A program made the position numbers and the translations under genes. The notes below the pieces were generated by a model. That model ran no database searches. It was not told where the DNA came from and saw nothing but the letters and a program-made list of their open reading frames with translations. Shown one piece after another: positions 1 to 7,090 of a stretch of 9,741 nt of DNA. Origin of the DNA: an uncultured Campylobacter sp. (GTDB taxonomy: Bacteria; Campylobacterota; Campylobacteria; Campylobacterales; Campylobacteraceae); contig NZ_CALIBF010000145.1 of the NCBI RefSeq assembly GCF_938045465.1, positions 1 to 9,741 on the forward strand, given 5' to 3'. Position 1 is the stretch's first letter. The number at the start of each line of letters is the position of its first letter.

Positions 1-468
1 GCGCATGTCGGCTAAACTTGAAATTTTCATCTCCGCCAAAACCTCGGCTTCGCGCACGTTGGGCGTGATGATCTCCGCGGCGGGGGCGAGCTCGTATTTT
101 AGCGCATGCAGCGCGCTTTGTTTCATCAAAACTCCGCCGCTGGTGGCGACCATCACGGGATCTAAGACGACGTTTTTCGCGTCGTGCCTGCTCAGGCTCT
201 TTGCGATAGCCTCGGCAACCCCCTCATTGGAGATCATTCCGATTTTAACGGCATCCGGAAAGATGTCGCTAAAAATCGCATCGAGCTGCGCCTCCACAAA
301 ATCTGGCAAAACGTCTAGTACGCCGAATACGCCGCGAGAATTTTGCGCCGTAAGCGCCGTAATAGCGCTCATAGCAAACATCTTATGCGCGCTAATCGTC
401 TTGATATCGGCTTGGATGCCGGCACCGCCGCCGCTATCCGAACCCGCGATAGTAAGAATTCTTTTCAT
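1..468 (-). CDS. thiD: Hydroxymethylpyrimidine/phosphomethylpyrimidine kinase ThiD, N-terminal part
   Basis: ThiD phosphorylates 4-amino-5-hydroxymethyl-2-methylpyrimidine (HMP) and then HMP-phosphate with ATP, giving the pyrimidine half of thiamine in the cytoplasm. The minus strand reads without a stop from ATG at 468 to the window edge (156 codons). It begins MKRILTIAGSDSGGGAGIQA, the family's N-terminal signature. Gln42 in TALTAQN corresponds to the residue that contacts HMP in known ThiD structures. Further on are VKIGMI (74-79), DPVMVATSGG (103-112) and ITPNVREAEVL, all ribokinase-fold ThiD segments. The family is about 265 residues long, so roughly the last 110 residues, including the catalytic GxGD region, lie outside the window. 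The start is supported by AAAGG at 479-475, six bases upstream. The gene is divergent from cmeABC. The plus-strand open frame over the same bases is a shadow. Confidence 0.93.
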   Translation of the reverse strand, partial: MKRILTIAGSDSGGGAGIQADIKTISAHKMFAMSAITALTAQNSRGVFGVLDVLPDFVEAQLDAIFSDIFPDAVKIGMISNEGVAEAIAKSLSRHDAKNVVLDPVMVATSGGVLMKQSALHALKYELAPAAEIITPNVREAEVLAEMKISSLADMR

Positions 469-493
469 AAAAAGCCTTTAAAATTTTAGCGCG

Positions 494-499
494 ATTATA
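494..499 (-). promoter_or_regulatory. Candidate -10 box for thiD
   Basis: On the minus strand bases 499-494 read TATAAT. Transcription would begin near 487, giving a leader of about 20 bases that just contains the AAAGG ribosome site of thiD at 479-475. No -35 match is seen, which is normal for housekeeping promoters in Campylobacter. This is inference from position and motif only; AT-rich sequence makes chance matches common. Confidence 0.35.
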
Positions 500-574
500 T
501 CGAAATTCCGCTATAATTCCACTCGGTAGATTATTTTACGGGCTAAATTTAAGTTTTCTTTATGTAGTTTTTAT

Positions 575-580
575 TATAAT
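575..580 (+). promoter_or_regulatory. Probable -10 box of the cmeABC promoter
   Basis: TATAAT lies in the T-rich run 568-580, with transcription expected to start near 587, about 55 bases before cmeA. There is no recognisable -35 (AGTTTT sits at the expected spacing), but T-rich DNA upstream is typical for Campylobacter sigma-70 promoters. A second TATAAT on the same strand at 512-517 is a weaker alternative because it has no T-rich lead-in and is farther from the gene. The palindromic operator at 593-608 would lie directly downstream of the start site, where a bound repressor would block transcription. Confidence 0.55.
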
Positions 581-592
581 CTACGTTCGTTT

Positions 593-608
593 CGTAATAA
601 CTATTACA
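593..608 (+). promoter_or_regulatory. CmeR-like operator upstream of cmeABC
   Basis: The bases read CGTAATAACTATTACA, containing a perfect 6-bp inverted repeat, GTAATA-AC-TATTAC, at 594-607. As I recall it, the C. jejuni CmeR box in the cmeR-cmeA intergenic region is TGTAATAAATATTACA; this site agrees at 14 of 16 positions. CmeR is a TetR-family repressor released by bile salts and other pump ligands. The site lies between the probable -10 (575-580) and the cmeA ribosome site (631-636), the expected place for a repressor. The palindrome is seen directly; binding by a CmeR homologue is inferred, and no cmeR gene lies next to the operon here. Confidence 0.65.
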
Positions 609-642
609 AATACAAAATTTTAACCCAATTAGAGGAAATTAC

Positions 643-1770
643 ATGAAAAAAGTCGCCAGTTTGATTTTCGCAGCGTTTTTAGTTTCGGGCTGCTCCTATT
701 TTGAAAAAAAGGAAGATAAAGGCGCGAAGCAAGGCGGCGAGGCTCCCGCGCTGCCGGTAGGCGTATTTACCGCCAAATCCGCCGACGTGCCGATAATTTT
801 AAAATTTAACGGACAGACCGTGAGCGAGCTTGAGATAATGCTAAAGCCGCAGGTTTCGGGCACCATCGAAAAGCAGCTTTTCGAGCCTGGTCGTAGCGTT
901 AAAAAGGGCGACGTGCTCTACGAGATCGACCGCTCGCGCTACCAAGCGGCGTTTGACAGCGCAAACGCTAATCTGCAAAACGCCTCGGCGGACTACAAAA
1001 GAGCCAAGGCGCTAAAAGCTAGCAATACGATCTCTCAAAAGGATTTCGACACCGCAAAGGCCGCGTTTATGGTGGCTGAAGCAAATTTTAAAAGTGCAAA
1101 GATCGATCTTGATCACTCGCTCGTAACCGCGCCTTTTGACGGCATGGCTGGCGATACGCAAAAAGACGTAGGCGCATACGTAAACGTGGGCGAGGATCTG
1201 GTTAGGCTTTCTAAATTTGATCCGATCGACGTGGAATTCGGTATCGCGGACGTCGATAGGCTGGAGCTTGATGTAAATTTAAAAAACGGGCAGTGGAAGC
1301 AGCTGGGTCGCCAGGTAAGCATAAATCTCGGCGGCAAGGACTACAACGGCACGCTAAGCTTCATCGATAGCGTTATCAATACAAACACCGCGTCCGTCAG
1401 CGCCAAAGCTCAAATTCCAAATCCAAGCTTAGAAATTCGCCCGGGAATTTTTACTAAAGTAAGCGTCGATGGCTTTTATCAGAAAAACGGCTTTAAAATT
1501 CCGCAAGTTGCGCTCAAGCAAGATCTTAGCAACACTATAGTCTATGTCGTACAAGACGGCAAGGTCGCTAAAAAAGTAGTCAAAATTTCGGCGCAAGATA
1601 CCCGCACGGCGACGATCTCAAGCGGACTGCAGGACGGCGATCAGATCATTTTGGATAATTTTAAAAAGATCAACGTTGGCTCCAAGGTCACTCCCGTACC
1701 CGCAAGCGCCGATCCTTACGTAGCGGGGCAGCCTGAAGCATCTCAGAGCAATGCGGAAAGCGGGAAATAA
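643..1770 (+). CDS. cmeA: CmeA, periplasmic adaptor (membrane fusion) lipoprotein of RND efflux pump
   Basis: CmeA links the inner-membrane pump CmeB to the outer-membrane channel CmeC. The 375-residue product (C. jejuni CmeA is about 367) starts with a lipoprotein signal peptide: MKK, a hydrophobic stretch, then the lipobox LVSGC with Cys17 as the lipidated residue. Next come the lipoyl-like domain (about 55-97, with VSGTIEKQLFEPG from Val71 and KKGDVLYEID ending near 95), an Ala/Lys-rich alpha-helical hairpin (about 98-160), the second lipoyl half closing at TAPFDG (162-167), a beta-barrel domain (about 170-260) and a membrane-proximal domain. The C-terminal tail, rich in Pro, Ala, Ser and Gln, is low complexity. 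The start is fixed by AGAGGA at 631-636, six bases before the ATG. The stop overlaps the cmeB start (TAATG), so the two are translationally coupled. Transcription is probably repressed through the palindrome at 593-608. Confidence 0.95.
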   Translation: MKKVASLIFAAFLVSGCSYFEKKEDKGAKQGGEAPALPVGVFTAKSADVPIILKFNGQTVSELEIMLKPQVSGTIEKQLFEPGRSVKKGDVLYEIDRSRYQAAFDSANANLQNASADYKRAKALKASNTISQKDFDTAKAAFMVAEANFKSAKIDLDHSLVTAPFDGMAGDTQKDVGAYVNVGEDLVRLSKFDPIDVEFGIADVDRLELDVNLKNGQWKQLGRQVSINLGGKDYNGTLSFIDSVINTNTASVSAKAQIPNPSLEIRPGIFTKVSVDGFYQKNGFKIPQVALKQDLSNTIVYVVQDGKVAKKVVKISAQDTRTATISSGLQDGDQIILDNFKKINVGSKVTPVPASADPYVAGQPEASQSNAESGK

Positions 1771-4700
1771 TGTTTTCTAAATTTTTCATCAACCGCCCCG
1801 TTTTTGCCTGCGTCGTTTCGATCATCATCGTAATCGCGGGCGTTTTGGCTCTTAAAAATTCCTCCGTCGAGGAGTATCCGCAACTCACGCCGCCGCAAAT
1901 CGTCGTTAGCGCTACATATAGCGGCGCGGATGCGCAGACGATCGCTGACGTCGTCGCAGCCCCTCTTGAAAACGCGATCAATGGCGTTGAAAATATGATC
2001 TATATGGAAAGCTCAGCAAGCTCCTCCGGCGACGTTCGTATCAACGTATATTTTCAAATCGGCACAAATCCAGCAGATGCGAAAGTCAATGTAAACAACC
2101 GCGTCACGCCAGCTCTTACGCTACTTCCCGACGAAGTGCGCCGCTACGGCGTAACCGTCACCGAGCGTAGCAGTACGATGCTCGAAGTGCTTGCATTTTA
2201 CGATCCTAGCGAACAGATGGATGTTGTAGAGATGCAAAACTACGTGGCTATCAACGTCGTAGATGAGCTAAAGCGCGTGCCGGGCGTCGGCGAAGCTCAA
2301 GCGCTGGGTACGAAAGACTATGCTATGAGGATCTGGGTTAAGCCTGAGCTACTTAAGAAATTTAACGTTACGACTGCCGAGATAATCGCCGCAATAAGCG
2401 AGCAAAACAGCCAATACGCCGCGGGTAAGATGGGCGAGCAGCCGATGAACTTAGGCAATCCCTACGTATATGCGATCAAGCCTGAGGGTCGTTTAAAAAC
2501 CGTCGAAGAGTTTGAAAATATCATCATACGCGCGCAAAAAGATGGGAATTTCTTGCGCGTAAAAGATGTCGCCGAGGTCAAACTTGGCGGCGCAAGCTAC
2601 AATATCTCGGCGAAATTTAACGGTAAAGAGATGGTGCCTGTGCTTATCTTTATGCAAAGTGGCGCCAACGCCCTAGCCGTAGTTGAAGCGGTAAATAAGC
2701 GCATAGACGAGCTTAAACCAAATTTCCCAGGCGAGCTGACCTACGACGTCGCCTACGATACGACTAGCTTCGTAAAAGTATCGATCGAAGAGGTCATTCA
2801 TACTTTTATTGAAGCGTTAATCCTCGTCATCATCGTTATGTATATGTTCTTAGGCAATCTTAGAGCGACGATCATTCCGACACTTGCCGCGCCCGTATCG
2901 ATCTGCGGCGCGTTTATCGGAATTTATGCCTTTGGATTTTCTATAAATTTAATCACTCTTTTTGCGCTTATTTTAGCTATCGGCATCGTCGTGGACGACG
3001 CCATTATCGTGATCGAAAACGTAGAGAGAATTTTGCACGAGGAGCCGGATCTTAGCGTCAAAGAAGCTACCACGAAAGCGATGGGCGAGATCGTAGCGCC
3101 CGTCATCTCTATCGTGCTCGTGCTCTCAGCGGTTTTCGTGCCGGTTGCGTTTATGGAGGGCTTTACCGGGGTTATGCAGAGGCAATTTGCATTAACGCTC
3201 GTAGCCTCGGTATGTTTTTCAGGCTTCGTAGCCCTTACACTAACACCCGCGCTTTGCGCTCTAATCTTGCAAAAAAAGGAATCTGAGCCTTTTTTCTTTA
3301 TAAGATGGTTTAATAATCTTTTTAGCATCTCAACTAAAATTTACGCCGCAGGCGTCGGCATGGTTCTTCGCCACGTACTAATCAGCCTCGTTTTTGTAGG
3401 CATCATCATCTATGCGATGGTGAAGCTTCTTGTGCTCACTCCTAGCGGCCTGGTACCTAATGAGGACAAAGGCTCGATTATGGCGATGACTACGCTTCCC
3501 TCGGCATCTACTCTGCCTAGGACGGAAGCCGATCAAAATTTCATCGCAAGTATCGCTAAAAAGTATCCAAACGTAAAAGATATAACCCAAATCACGGGAT
3601 ACGATATGCTAGCCGGAGCGCTTAGAGAAAATGCGGGAGCTTTTTTTATGAAGCTAAAAGACTGGAAGGAGCGCCCCGGCGATGAAAATTCCAACTTCGC
3701 CTTAGCTGCCGCGCTAAACGGGCAGCTCTACGGCGCGGATCGCAACTCGATGACCTACGTCGTCACGCCGCCGCCTATTATGGGTCTTTCGCTTACGGGC
3801 GGATTTGAGCTCTACGCGCAAAGCACGACGGGCAAGAGCTACGATGAAATTCGCGCCGATATGGATCGTATAACCGCCAAAGCCAATCAGCACCCCGCTT
3901 TAAAGCTCGTGCGAACGACGCTGGATACCGATTTCCCGCAGTATAAGCTCTATCTCGATAAAGAGAAAATAAAGATGCTAGGCGTTAAGATATCAGATAT
4001 CTTTACCGTGCTAAATTCCACCATCGGGCAGTATTATATCAACGACTTTAACTTAATGGGTCGCACATTCAAGGTCTATATCCGCGCTACGCAAAACTAC
4101 AGAGACGATCCTAACGATCTAAAATCGCTCTACGTCCGCAGCGGCAGCGGCGATCTGATACCGTTAAATTCTTTAGTGAGGCTTGAGCGCTCGCTGGGTC
4201 CTGATTCCGTTAATAGATTTAACGCCTTCCCAGCAGCGCAGATTATGGGCGAGCCAAATACGGGTTATACCTCGGGTCAGGCGATTGCAGCGATCCAAGA
4301 GGTTATAAAAGAGGAGCTTCCTAGCGGATATTCTATCGGCTGGGCGGGCTCCGCGTATCAAGAGGTCAGCGAGACCGGCAAAGGCTCGCAGGCATTTGTA
4401 TTTGGAATGATCTTCGTGTTTTTGATCCTAGCGGCTCAATATGAAAGGTGGCTCATGCCGCTTGCCGTGCTTACCGCCGTGCCGTTTTCGGTATTCGGCG
4501 CGCTCGTGTTTACATATTTCCGTGGGCTGAATAACGACATATATTTTCAGATCGGCTTGCTGCTTCTAATCGGTCTGGCGGCGAAAAACGCGATTTTGAT
4601 CGTAGAATTTGCGATGAACGAGCACCTAAACAACCACCGCCCGATCGCGGAAGCTGCCGTCGAGGCCGCCAAGATGAGGTTTCGCCCTATCGTGATGACG

Positions 4701-4928
4701 AGCCTTGCATTCGGTCTTGGCGTGCTTCCGATGGTTATCGCCACCGGCGCGGGCGCTGCTAGCCGCCACGCGCTGGGAACCGGCGTCGTAGGCGGAATGC
4801 TCGCGGCATCTACAATCGCGATCTTTTTCGTGCCGCTGTTTTTCTACCTGCTCGAAAGCTTCAACGCTTGGCTTGATAGACGCGGCAAAAAAGTCCAAAC
4901 TAACGAGGTGAACGATGAAAATAAATAA
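1770..4928 (+). CDS. cmeB: CmeB, RND-family (HAE1) inner-membrane multidrug/proton antiporter
   Basis: CmeB exports bile salts, dyes and diverse antibiotics in exchange for protons, and works as a trimer with CmeA and CmeC. At 1052 residues it has full RND length (C. jejuni CmeB about 1040, AcrB 1049). It begins MFSKFFINRPVFACVVSIII, the usual first membrane helix. Helices 2-6 span about 340-500, helix 7 about 536-553, and helices 8-12 about 870-1030, with two large periplasmic loops between. Proton-relay residues are in place: Asp409 and Asp410 in GIVVDDAIIVIENVERI (AcrB D407/D408) and Lys939 in GLAAKNAILIVEFA (AcrB K940). The GFTGVMQRQFALTL segment is also typical. No frameshift or missing motif is seen. 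The start overlaps the cmeA stop by one base; the stop lies 14 bases inside cmeC. Several long minus-strand open frames across it are shadows. Confidence 0.97.
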   Translation: MFSKFFINRPVFACVVSIIIVIAGVLALKNSSVEEYPQLTPPQIVVSATYSGADAQTIADVVAAPLENAINGVENMIYMESSASSSGDVRINVYFQIGTNPADAKVNVNNRVTPALTLLPDEVRRYGVTVTERSSTMLEVLAFYDPSEQMDVVEMQNYVAINVVDELKRVPGVGEAQALGTKDYAMRIWVKPELLKKFNVTTAEIIAAISEQNSQYAAGKMGEQPMNLGNPYVYAIKPEGRLKTVEEFENIIIRAQKDGNFLRVKDVAEVKLGGASYNISAKFNGKEMVPVLIFMQSGANALAVVEAVNKRIDELKPNFPGELTYDVAYDTTSFVKVSIEEVIHTFIEALILVIIVMYMFLGNLRATIIPTLAAPVSICGAFIGIYAFGFSINLITLFALILAIGIVVDDAIIVIENVERILHEEPDLSVKEATTKAMGEIVAPVISIVLVLSAVFVPVAFMEGFTGVMQRQFALTLVASVCFSGFVALTLTPALCALILQKKESEPFFFIRWFNNLFSISTKIYAAGVGMVLRHVLISLVFVGIIIYAMVKLLVLTPSGLVPNEDKGSIMAMTTLPSASTLPRTEADQNFIASIAKKYPNVKDITQITGYDMLAGALRENAGAFFMKLKDWKERPGDENSNFALAAALNGQLYGADRNSMTYVVTPPPIMGLSLTGGFELYAQSTTGKSYDEIRADMDRITAKANQHPALKLVRTTLDTDFPQYKLYLDKEKIKMLGVKISDIFTVLNSTIGQYYINDFNLMGRTFKVYIRATQNYRDDPNDLKSLYVRSGSGDLIPLNSLVRLERSLGPDSVNRFNAFPAAQIMGEPNTGYTSGQAIAAIQEVIKEELPSGYSIGWAGSAYQEVSETGKGSQAFVFGMIFVFLILAAQYERWLMPLAVLTAVPFSVFGALVFTYFRGLNNDIYFQIGLLLLIGLAAKNAILIVEFAMNEHLNNHRPIAEAAVEAAKMRFRPIVMTSLAFGLGVLPMVIATGAGAASRHALGTGVVGGMLAASTIAIFFVPLFFYLLESFNAWLDRRGKKVQTNEVNDENK

Positions 4929-6372
4929 CGCTCTCTTAAGCGCCTTGACGCTTGGAATTTTACTCTGCGGCTGCAACTTCAAGCCCGTCACGCCGCAAAA
5001 GCAAACTGGCTTTAAGGCGGATTACGCGAGCACAAACGTTAGTACGCAGTGGTGGAAAAGCTTCAACGATCCGCAGCTAAACGCCCTGATCCAAAGCGCG
5101 CTGGAGCAAAATTCCGACTTGCAAACCGCACTGAATAACGTCGAGTATGCGCGCGTAAATTTGGGACTGAATAAGCTAGAATATTTGCCGAACGTAAATT
5201 TAAGCGGCAGCGCGGTGCGTCAAAATAATTTCGGCAACCAGCCCGATCGCAACTCTCACGGCTCGTATCAGATCGGCGCCGTGCTAAGCTACGAGATCGA
5301 TTTTTGGGGGCGCGTGCGCAACAGCGTAGATTCGGCGCGATCACGATTTAATGCGACGAAATACGACTACGAAACCGCCAAAAACACGATTACTAGTACG
5401 GTTGCGACGACTTATTTTACGCTACTAGCACTAAAGCAGCAGGAGAAAATTTTAAAAGACAGTCTAAAAAGCTATCAAGATACGCAAAACTACCGCAAAA
5501 AGCAGCTCGACGCGGGCGCGGTTAGCGAGATCGTATTTTATCAGGCCAAAGCCGCGGTGCAAAGCGCCGAGGCAAGCCTGATAAGCGTGCAAAATCAGCT
5601 CTCCGCAGCTCAAACTTCGCTAAATATCCTAACGGGTAAGAGCTACGATGAAATTTTACGCGGCACGGCGCAGACCGCCGCGAAAATGCCTAGCGCGCCG
5701 CAGATCCCAAGCGGAATCCCAAGCGACGTGATCCTACACCGCCCCGACGTCGCAAGCTCGCTCGAAAATCTGCGCTCGAGCAACTTCTTAGTGGGCGTCG
5801 CCAAGGCGGGCTACTTCCCTACCTTCTCGCTTACGGGCTCGGCAGGATATGCAAGCGGCGAGTTTGACAGGCTGTTTACCGCAAGCGCGAGCACGTGGAG
5901 TATCGGCGGCTCGCTCGTAGGGCCGCTACTTGACTTCGGCCGCCAAAAAAGGCGCGTAGAGCTTGCAAATTTAGAGCAAAACGCAAGCTTCATCGCATAC
6001 GACAAAGCTCTTAAAACCGCTTTCGGCGACGTTCGCGACGCGCTTATCGGCGTGCAAAACGCCAAATTAAGACAGGCAAGCCTCGCCGATCTCGTCGCTT
6101 CGCAGAGCAAAATTTATTCAAACGCCTCAAGCAGGTATCAGGCGGGCTACAGCGATCATCTGGAGTTTTTGGATTCGCAGCGAAACCTACTTAGCGCGCA
6201 GCTAAATAAAGTGCAGGCAGATCTTGACGTGCTAAGCGCGACGGTAAACGTCTACAAGGCGCTTGGCGGTGGCTTTAGCATCGAGGATAGCGAAATAAAG
6301 GCGCTTCTTGGCGCGGAGAAGGACGTGCAGCCCGATATGTCCGCCTTCCCGAAGGATAGAATTTTTAATTAG
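4915..6372 (+). CDS. cmeC: CmeC, TolC-like outer-membrane efflux channel lipoprotein
   Basis: CmeC is the outer-membrane duct of the pump, a trimer of the NodT/OprM type. The 485-residue protein (C. jejuni CmeC about 492) opens with a signal peptide ending in LLCGC, Cys20 being the lipid anchor. Two outer-membrane efflux protein repeats follow. The first (about 40-235) holds the SYEIDFWGRVRNSVDSAR segment and a long Ala/Gln-rich helix. The second (about 275-455) begins at HRPDVASSLENLRSSNFLVG (His275 first), a hallmark of this family, continues into KAGYFPTFSLTGSAGY and includes GPLLDFGRQKRRVE. The start at 4915 is preceded by GAGGTG at 4905-4910 and lies 14 bases inside cmeB, so translation is coupled. 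It ends with TAG and is followed by the terminator at 6441-6482, which closes the operon. Family assignment is firm; substrate range is inferred from CmeABC. Confidence 0.95.
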   Translation: MKINNALLSALTLGILLCGCNFKPVTPQKQTGFKADYASTNVSTQWWKSFNDPQLNALIQSALEQNSDLQTALNNVEYARVNLGLNKLEYLPNVNLSGSAVRQNNFGNQPDRNSHGSYQIGAVLSYEIDFWGRVRNSVDSARSRFNATKYDYETAKNTITSTVATTYFTLLALKQQEKILKDSLKSYQDTQNYRKKQLDAGAVSEIVFYQAKAAVQSAEASLISVQNQLSAAQTSLNILTGKSYDEILRGTAQTAAKMPSAPQIPSGIPSDVILHRPDVASSLENLRSSNFLVGVAKAGYFPTFSLTGSAGYASGEFDRLFTASASTWSIGGSLVGPLLDFGRQKRRVELANLEQNASFIAYDKALKTAFGDVRDALIGVQNAKLRQASLADLVASQSKIYSNASSRYQAGYSDHLEFLDSQRNLLSAQLNKVQADLDVLSATVNVYKALGGGFSIEDSEIKALLGAEKDVQPDMSAFPKDRIFN

Positions 6373-6440
6373 CTTTAAATTTACAGGCGGCGCAAAATTT
6401 TAAAATACCCATAAATTTAAAGCACAGCTCGACTTTTACG

Positions 6441-6482
6441 GCGCAAGCGGATGTATGAAAGAAAAATCTGCTTGCGCTTTTT
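6441..6482 (+). terminator. Intrinsic terminator of the cmeABC operon
   Basis: GCGCAAGCGGAT (6441-6452) pairs with ATCTGCTTGCGC (6466-6477): a 12-bp stem with a single G-U pair, an AT-rich loop of 13 bases, and TTTTT at 6478-6482. It lies 68 bases after the cmeC stop. On the minus strand the stem is not followed by a clean U-run of the same quality, so it is directional for cmeABC. Confidence 0.82.
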
Positions 6483-6600
6483 AAATTTAGCCCTGCGGCG
6501 GGCGGCAAATCCAAATTTCAAAGATAATCTAAATTTTAAAATGGCCGCAGCGAGGTAAAATCGCCGCTCGGCTAGGAAGCGCAAAGCGGCTTGGCTTAGT

Positions 6601-6680
6601 GGCGCGGTAGAATTTCTAAGCGGCACGGCGAAATTCCAAGCAGCGCGATAAAATTCCAAGCGCTGCGGTAAAATTCTAAG
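6601..6680. repeat. Four-copy 20-bp imperfect tandem repeat
   Basis: The second half of each unit reads AATTTCTAAG (6611-6620), AAATTCCAAG (6631-6640), AAATTCCAAG (6651-6660) and AAATTCTAAG (6671-6680), at an exact 20-base spacing. The first halves are GC-rich and more variable (GGCGCGGTAG, CGGCACGGCG, CAGCGCGATA, CGCTGCGGTA). Each unit is therefore GC-rich followed by AT-rich. The unit length is not a multiple of three and there is no gene here, so a protein repeat is unlikely. The repeat ends about 50 bases before the tRNA promoter. Function unknown; replication slippage or a protein-binding array are possible. Confidence 0.75.
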
Positions 6681-6728
6681 CGCCGAGTTTTAAATTTAAA
6701 GGCGAGCGGTTGCGCGCCGAAACGGAAT

Positions 6729-6757
6729 TTGGCAAAATTTTAGATTTTCGCTATAAT
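6729..6757 (+). promoter_or_regulatory. Promoter of tRNA-Ser
   Basis: TTGGCA (6729-6734, five of six with the -35 consensus), a 17-base spacer, then TATAAT (6752-6757). Transcription would start near 6764, eight to ten bases before the mature tRNA. A full -35/-10 pair with ideal spacing is uncommon in this genus and fits a strongly expressed stable RNA. Confidence 0.75.
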
Positions 6758-6772
6758 CGCGACTTTTAATTT

Positions 6773-6860
6773 AGATGGGTGTCCGAGCGGTTGAAGGAGC
6801 ACGCCTGGAACGCGTGTAAAGTGCAAGCTTTCGAGGGTTCGAATCCCTTCCCATCTGCCA
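6773..6860 (+). tRNA. tRNA-Ser (anticodon GGA)
   Basis: A complete class II tRNA of 88 bases. The acceptor arms AGATGGG (6773-6779) and CCCATCT pair fully, followed by discriminator G and an encoded CCA (6858-6860). The anticodon stem CACGC/GCGTG (6800-6804/6812-6816) encloses loop CTGGAAC with anticodon GGA at 6807-6809, decoding UCC and UCU. A long variable arm follows, as in serine tRNAs, then the T arm GAGGG-TTCGAAT-CCCTT with one G-U pair. The open frame from 6779 that begins MSERLKEHAWNACKVQAFEG is the well-known false translation of a serine tRNA and is not a gene. No copy of the tRNA 3' end is seen elsewhere in the window, so there is no sign of an integrated element using it. Confidence 0.97.
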
Positions 6861-7090
6861 CTACTTTAAAATTTCGTCCTCGCAAAACTCTAAAATTTCG
6901 CTTTCCCACTCGGCGCAAATTTTATAAATTTAAAGCCAAATTCCACCCTCGCCGTAAATTTAACGATAAAAGACAAAATTTCCTCCGCCGAAATCAAACC
7001 CGAAAGCCGCCTAAATTCTATCTCTACGCCCGCCGTTTACCGATATTGCGCTAAAATTCCTTTTAAAATTTCACTTTAAAGGAGAGAAAA
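6861..7090. other. Non-coding spacer between tRNA-Ser and the peroxidase gene
   Basis: This spacer is AT-rich with recurrent AAATTT words; TAAAATTTCG occurs at 6867-6876 and again at 6891-6900. No GC-rich terminator hairpin is visible after the tRNA, so read-through into the peroxidase gene is possible. TAAAAT at 7052-7057 is a weak -10 candidate for that gene. No gene is supported. Confidence 0.5.

Larger units (their letters stand above)
6373..6728. other. Non-coding stretch between cmeC and the tRNA promoter
   Basis: About 400 bases lie between the cmeC stop and the tRNA. It holds the operon terminator (6441-6482), an AT-rich part with repeated AAATTT and AAAATTTT words (about 6378-6420 and 6482-6540) and the 20-bp tandem repeat (6601-6680). 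I find no convincing gene. The open frame on the minus strand at 6417-6659 runs across the repeat and the terminator, is rich in Arg, Ala and Phe, and has no ribosome site I can support. Confidence 0.7.

Noticed and set aside
5..481. Plus-strand open frame of 158 codons at the left end
   Set aside because: It lies wholly opposite thiD, whose minus-strand product is clearly recognisable.
6417..6659. Minus-strand open frame of 80 codons
   Set aside because: It runs through the terminator and the 20-bp repeat, has biased Arg/Ala/Phe composition and no supported ribosome site.
6601..6680. CRISPR array
   Set aside because: Units are 20 bp, directly abutting and imperfect, with no unique spacers and no cas gene in the window.
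6773..6860. tRNA-Ser as attachment site of an integrated element
   Set aside because: No second copy of the tRNA 3' end, no integrase and no phage genes appear in the 2.9 kb downstream.
6779..7054. Open frame beginning MSERLKEHAWNACKVQAFEG after the tRNA start
   Set aside because: It is the translation of the serine tRNA itself (to 6860) followed by AT-rich spacer; a widely seen false call.
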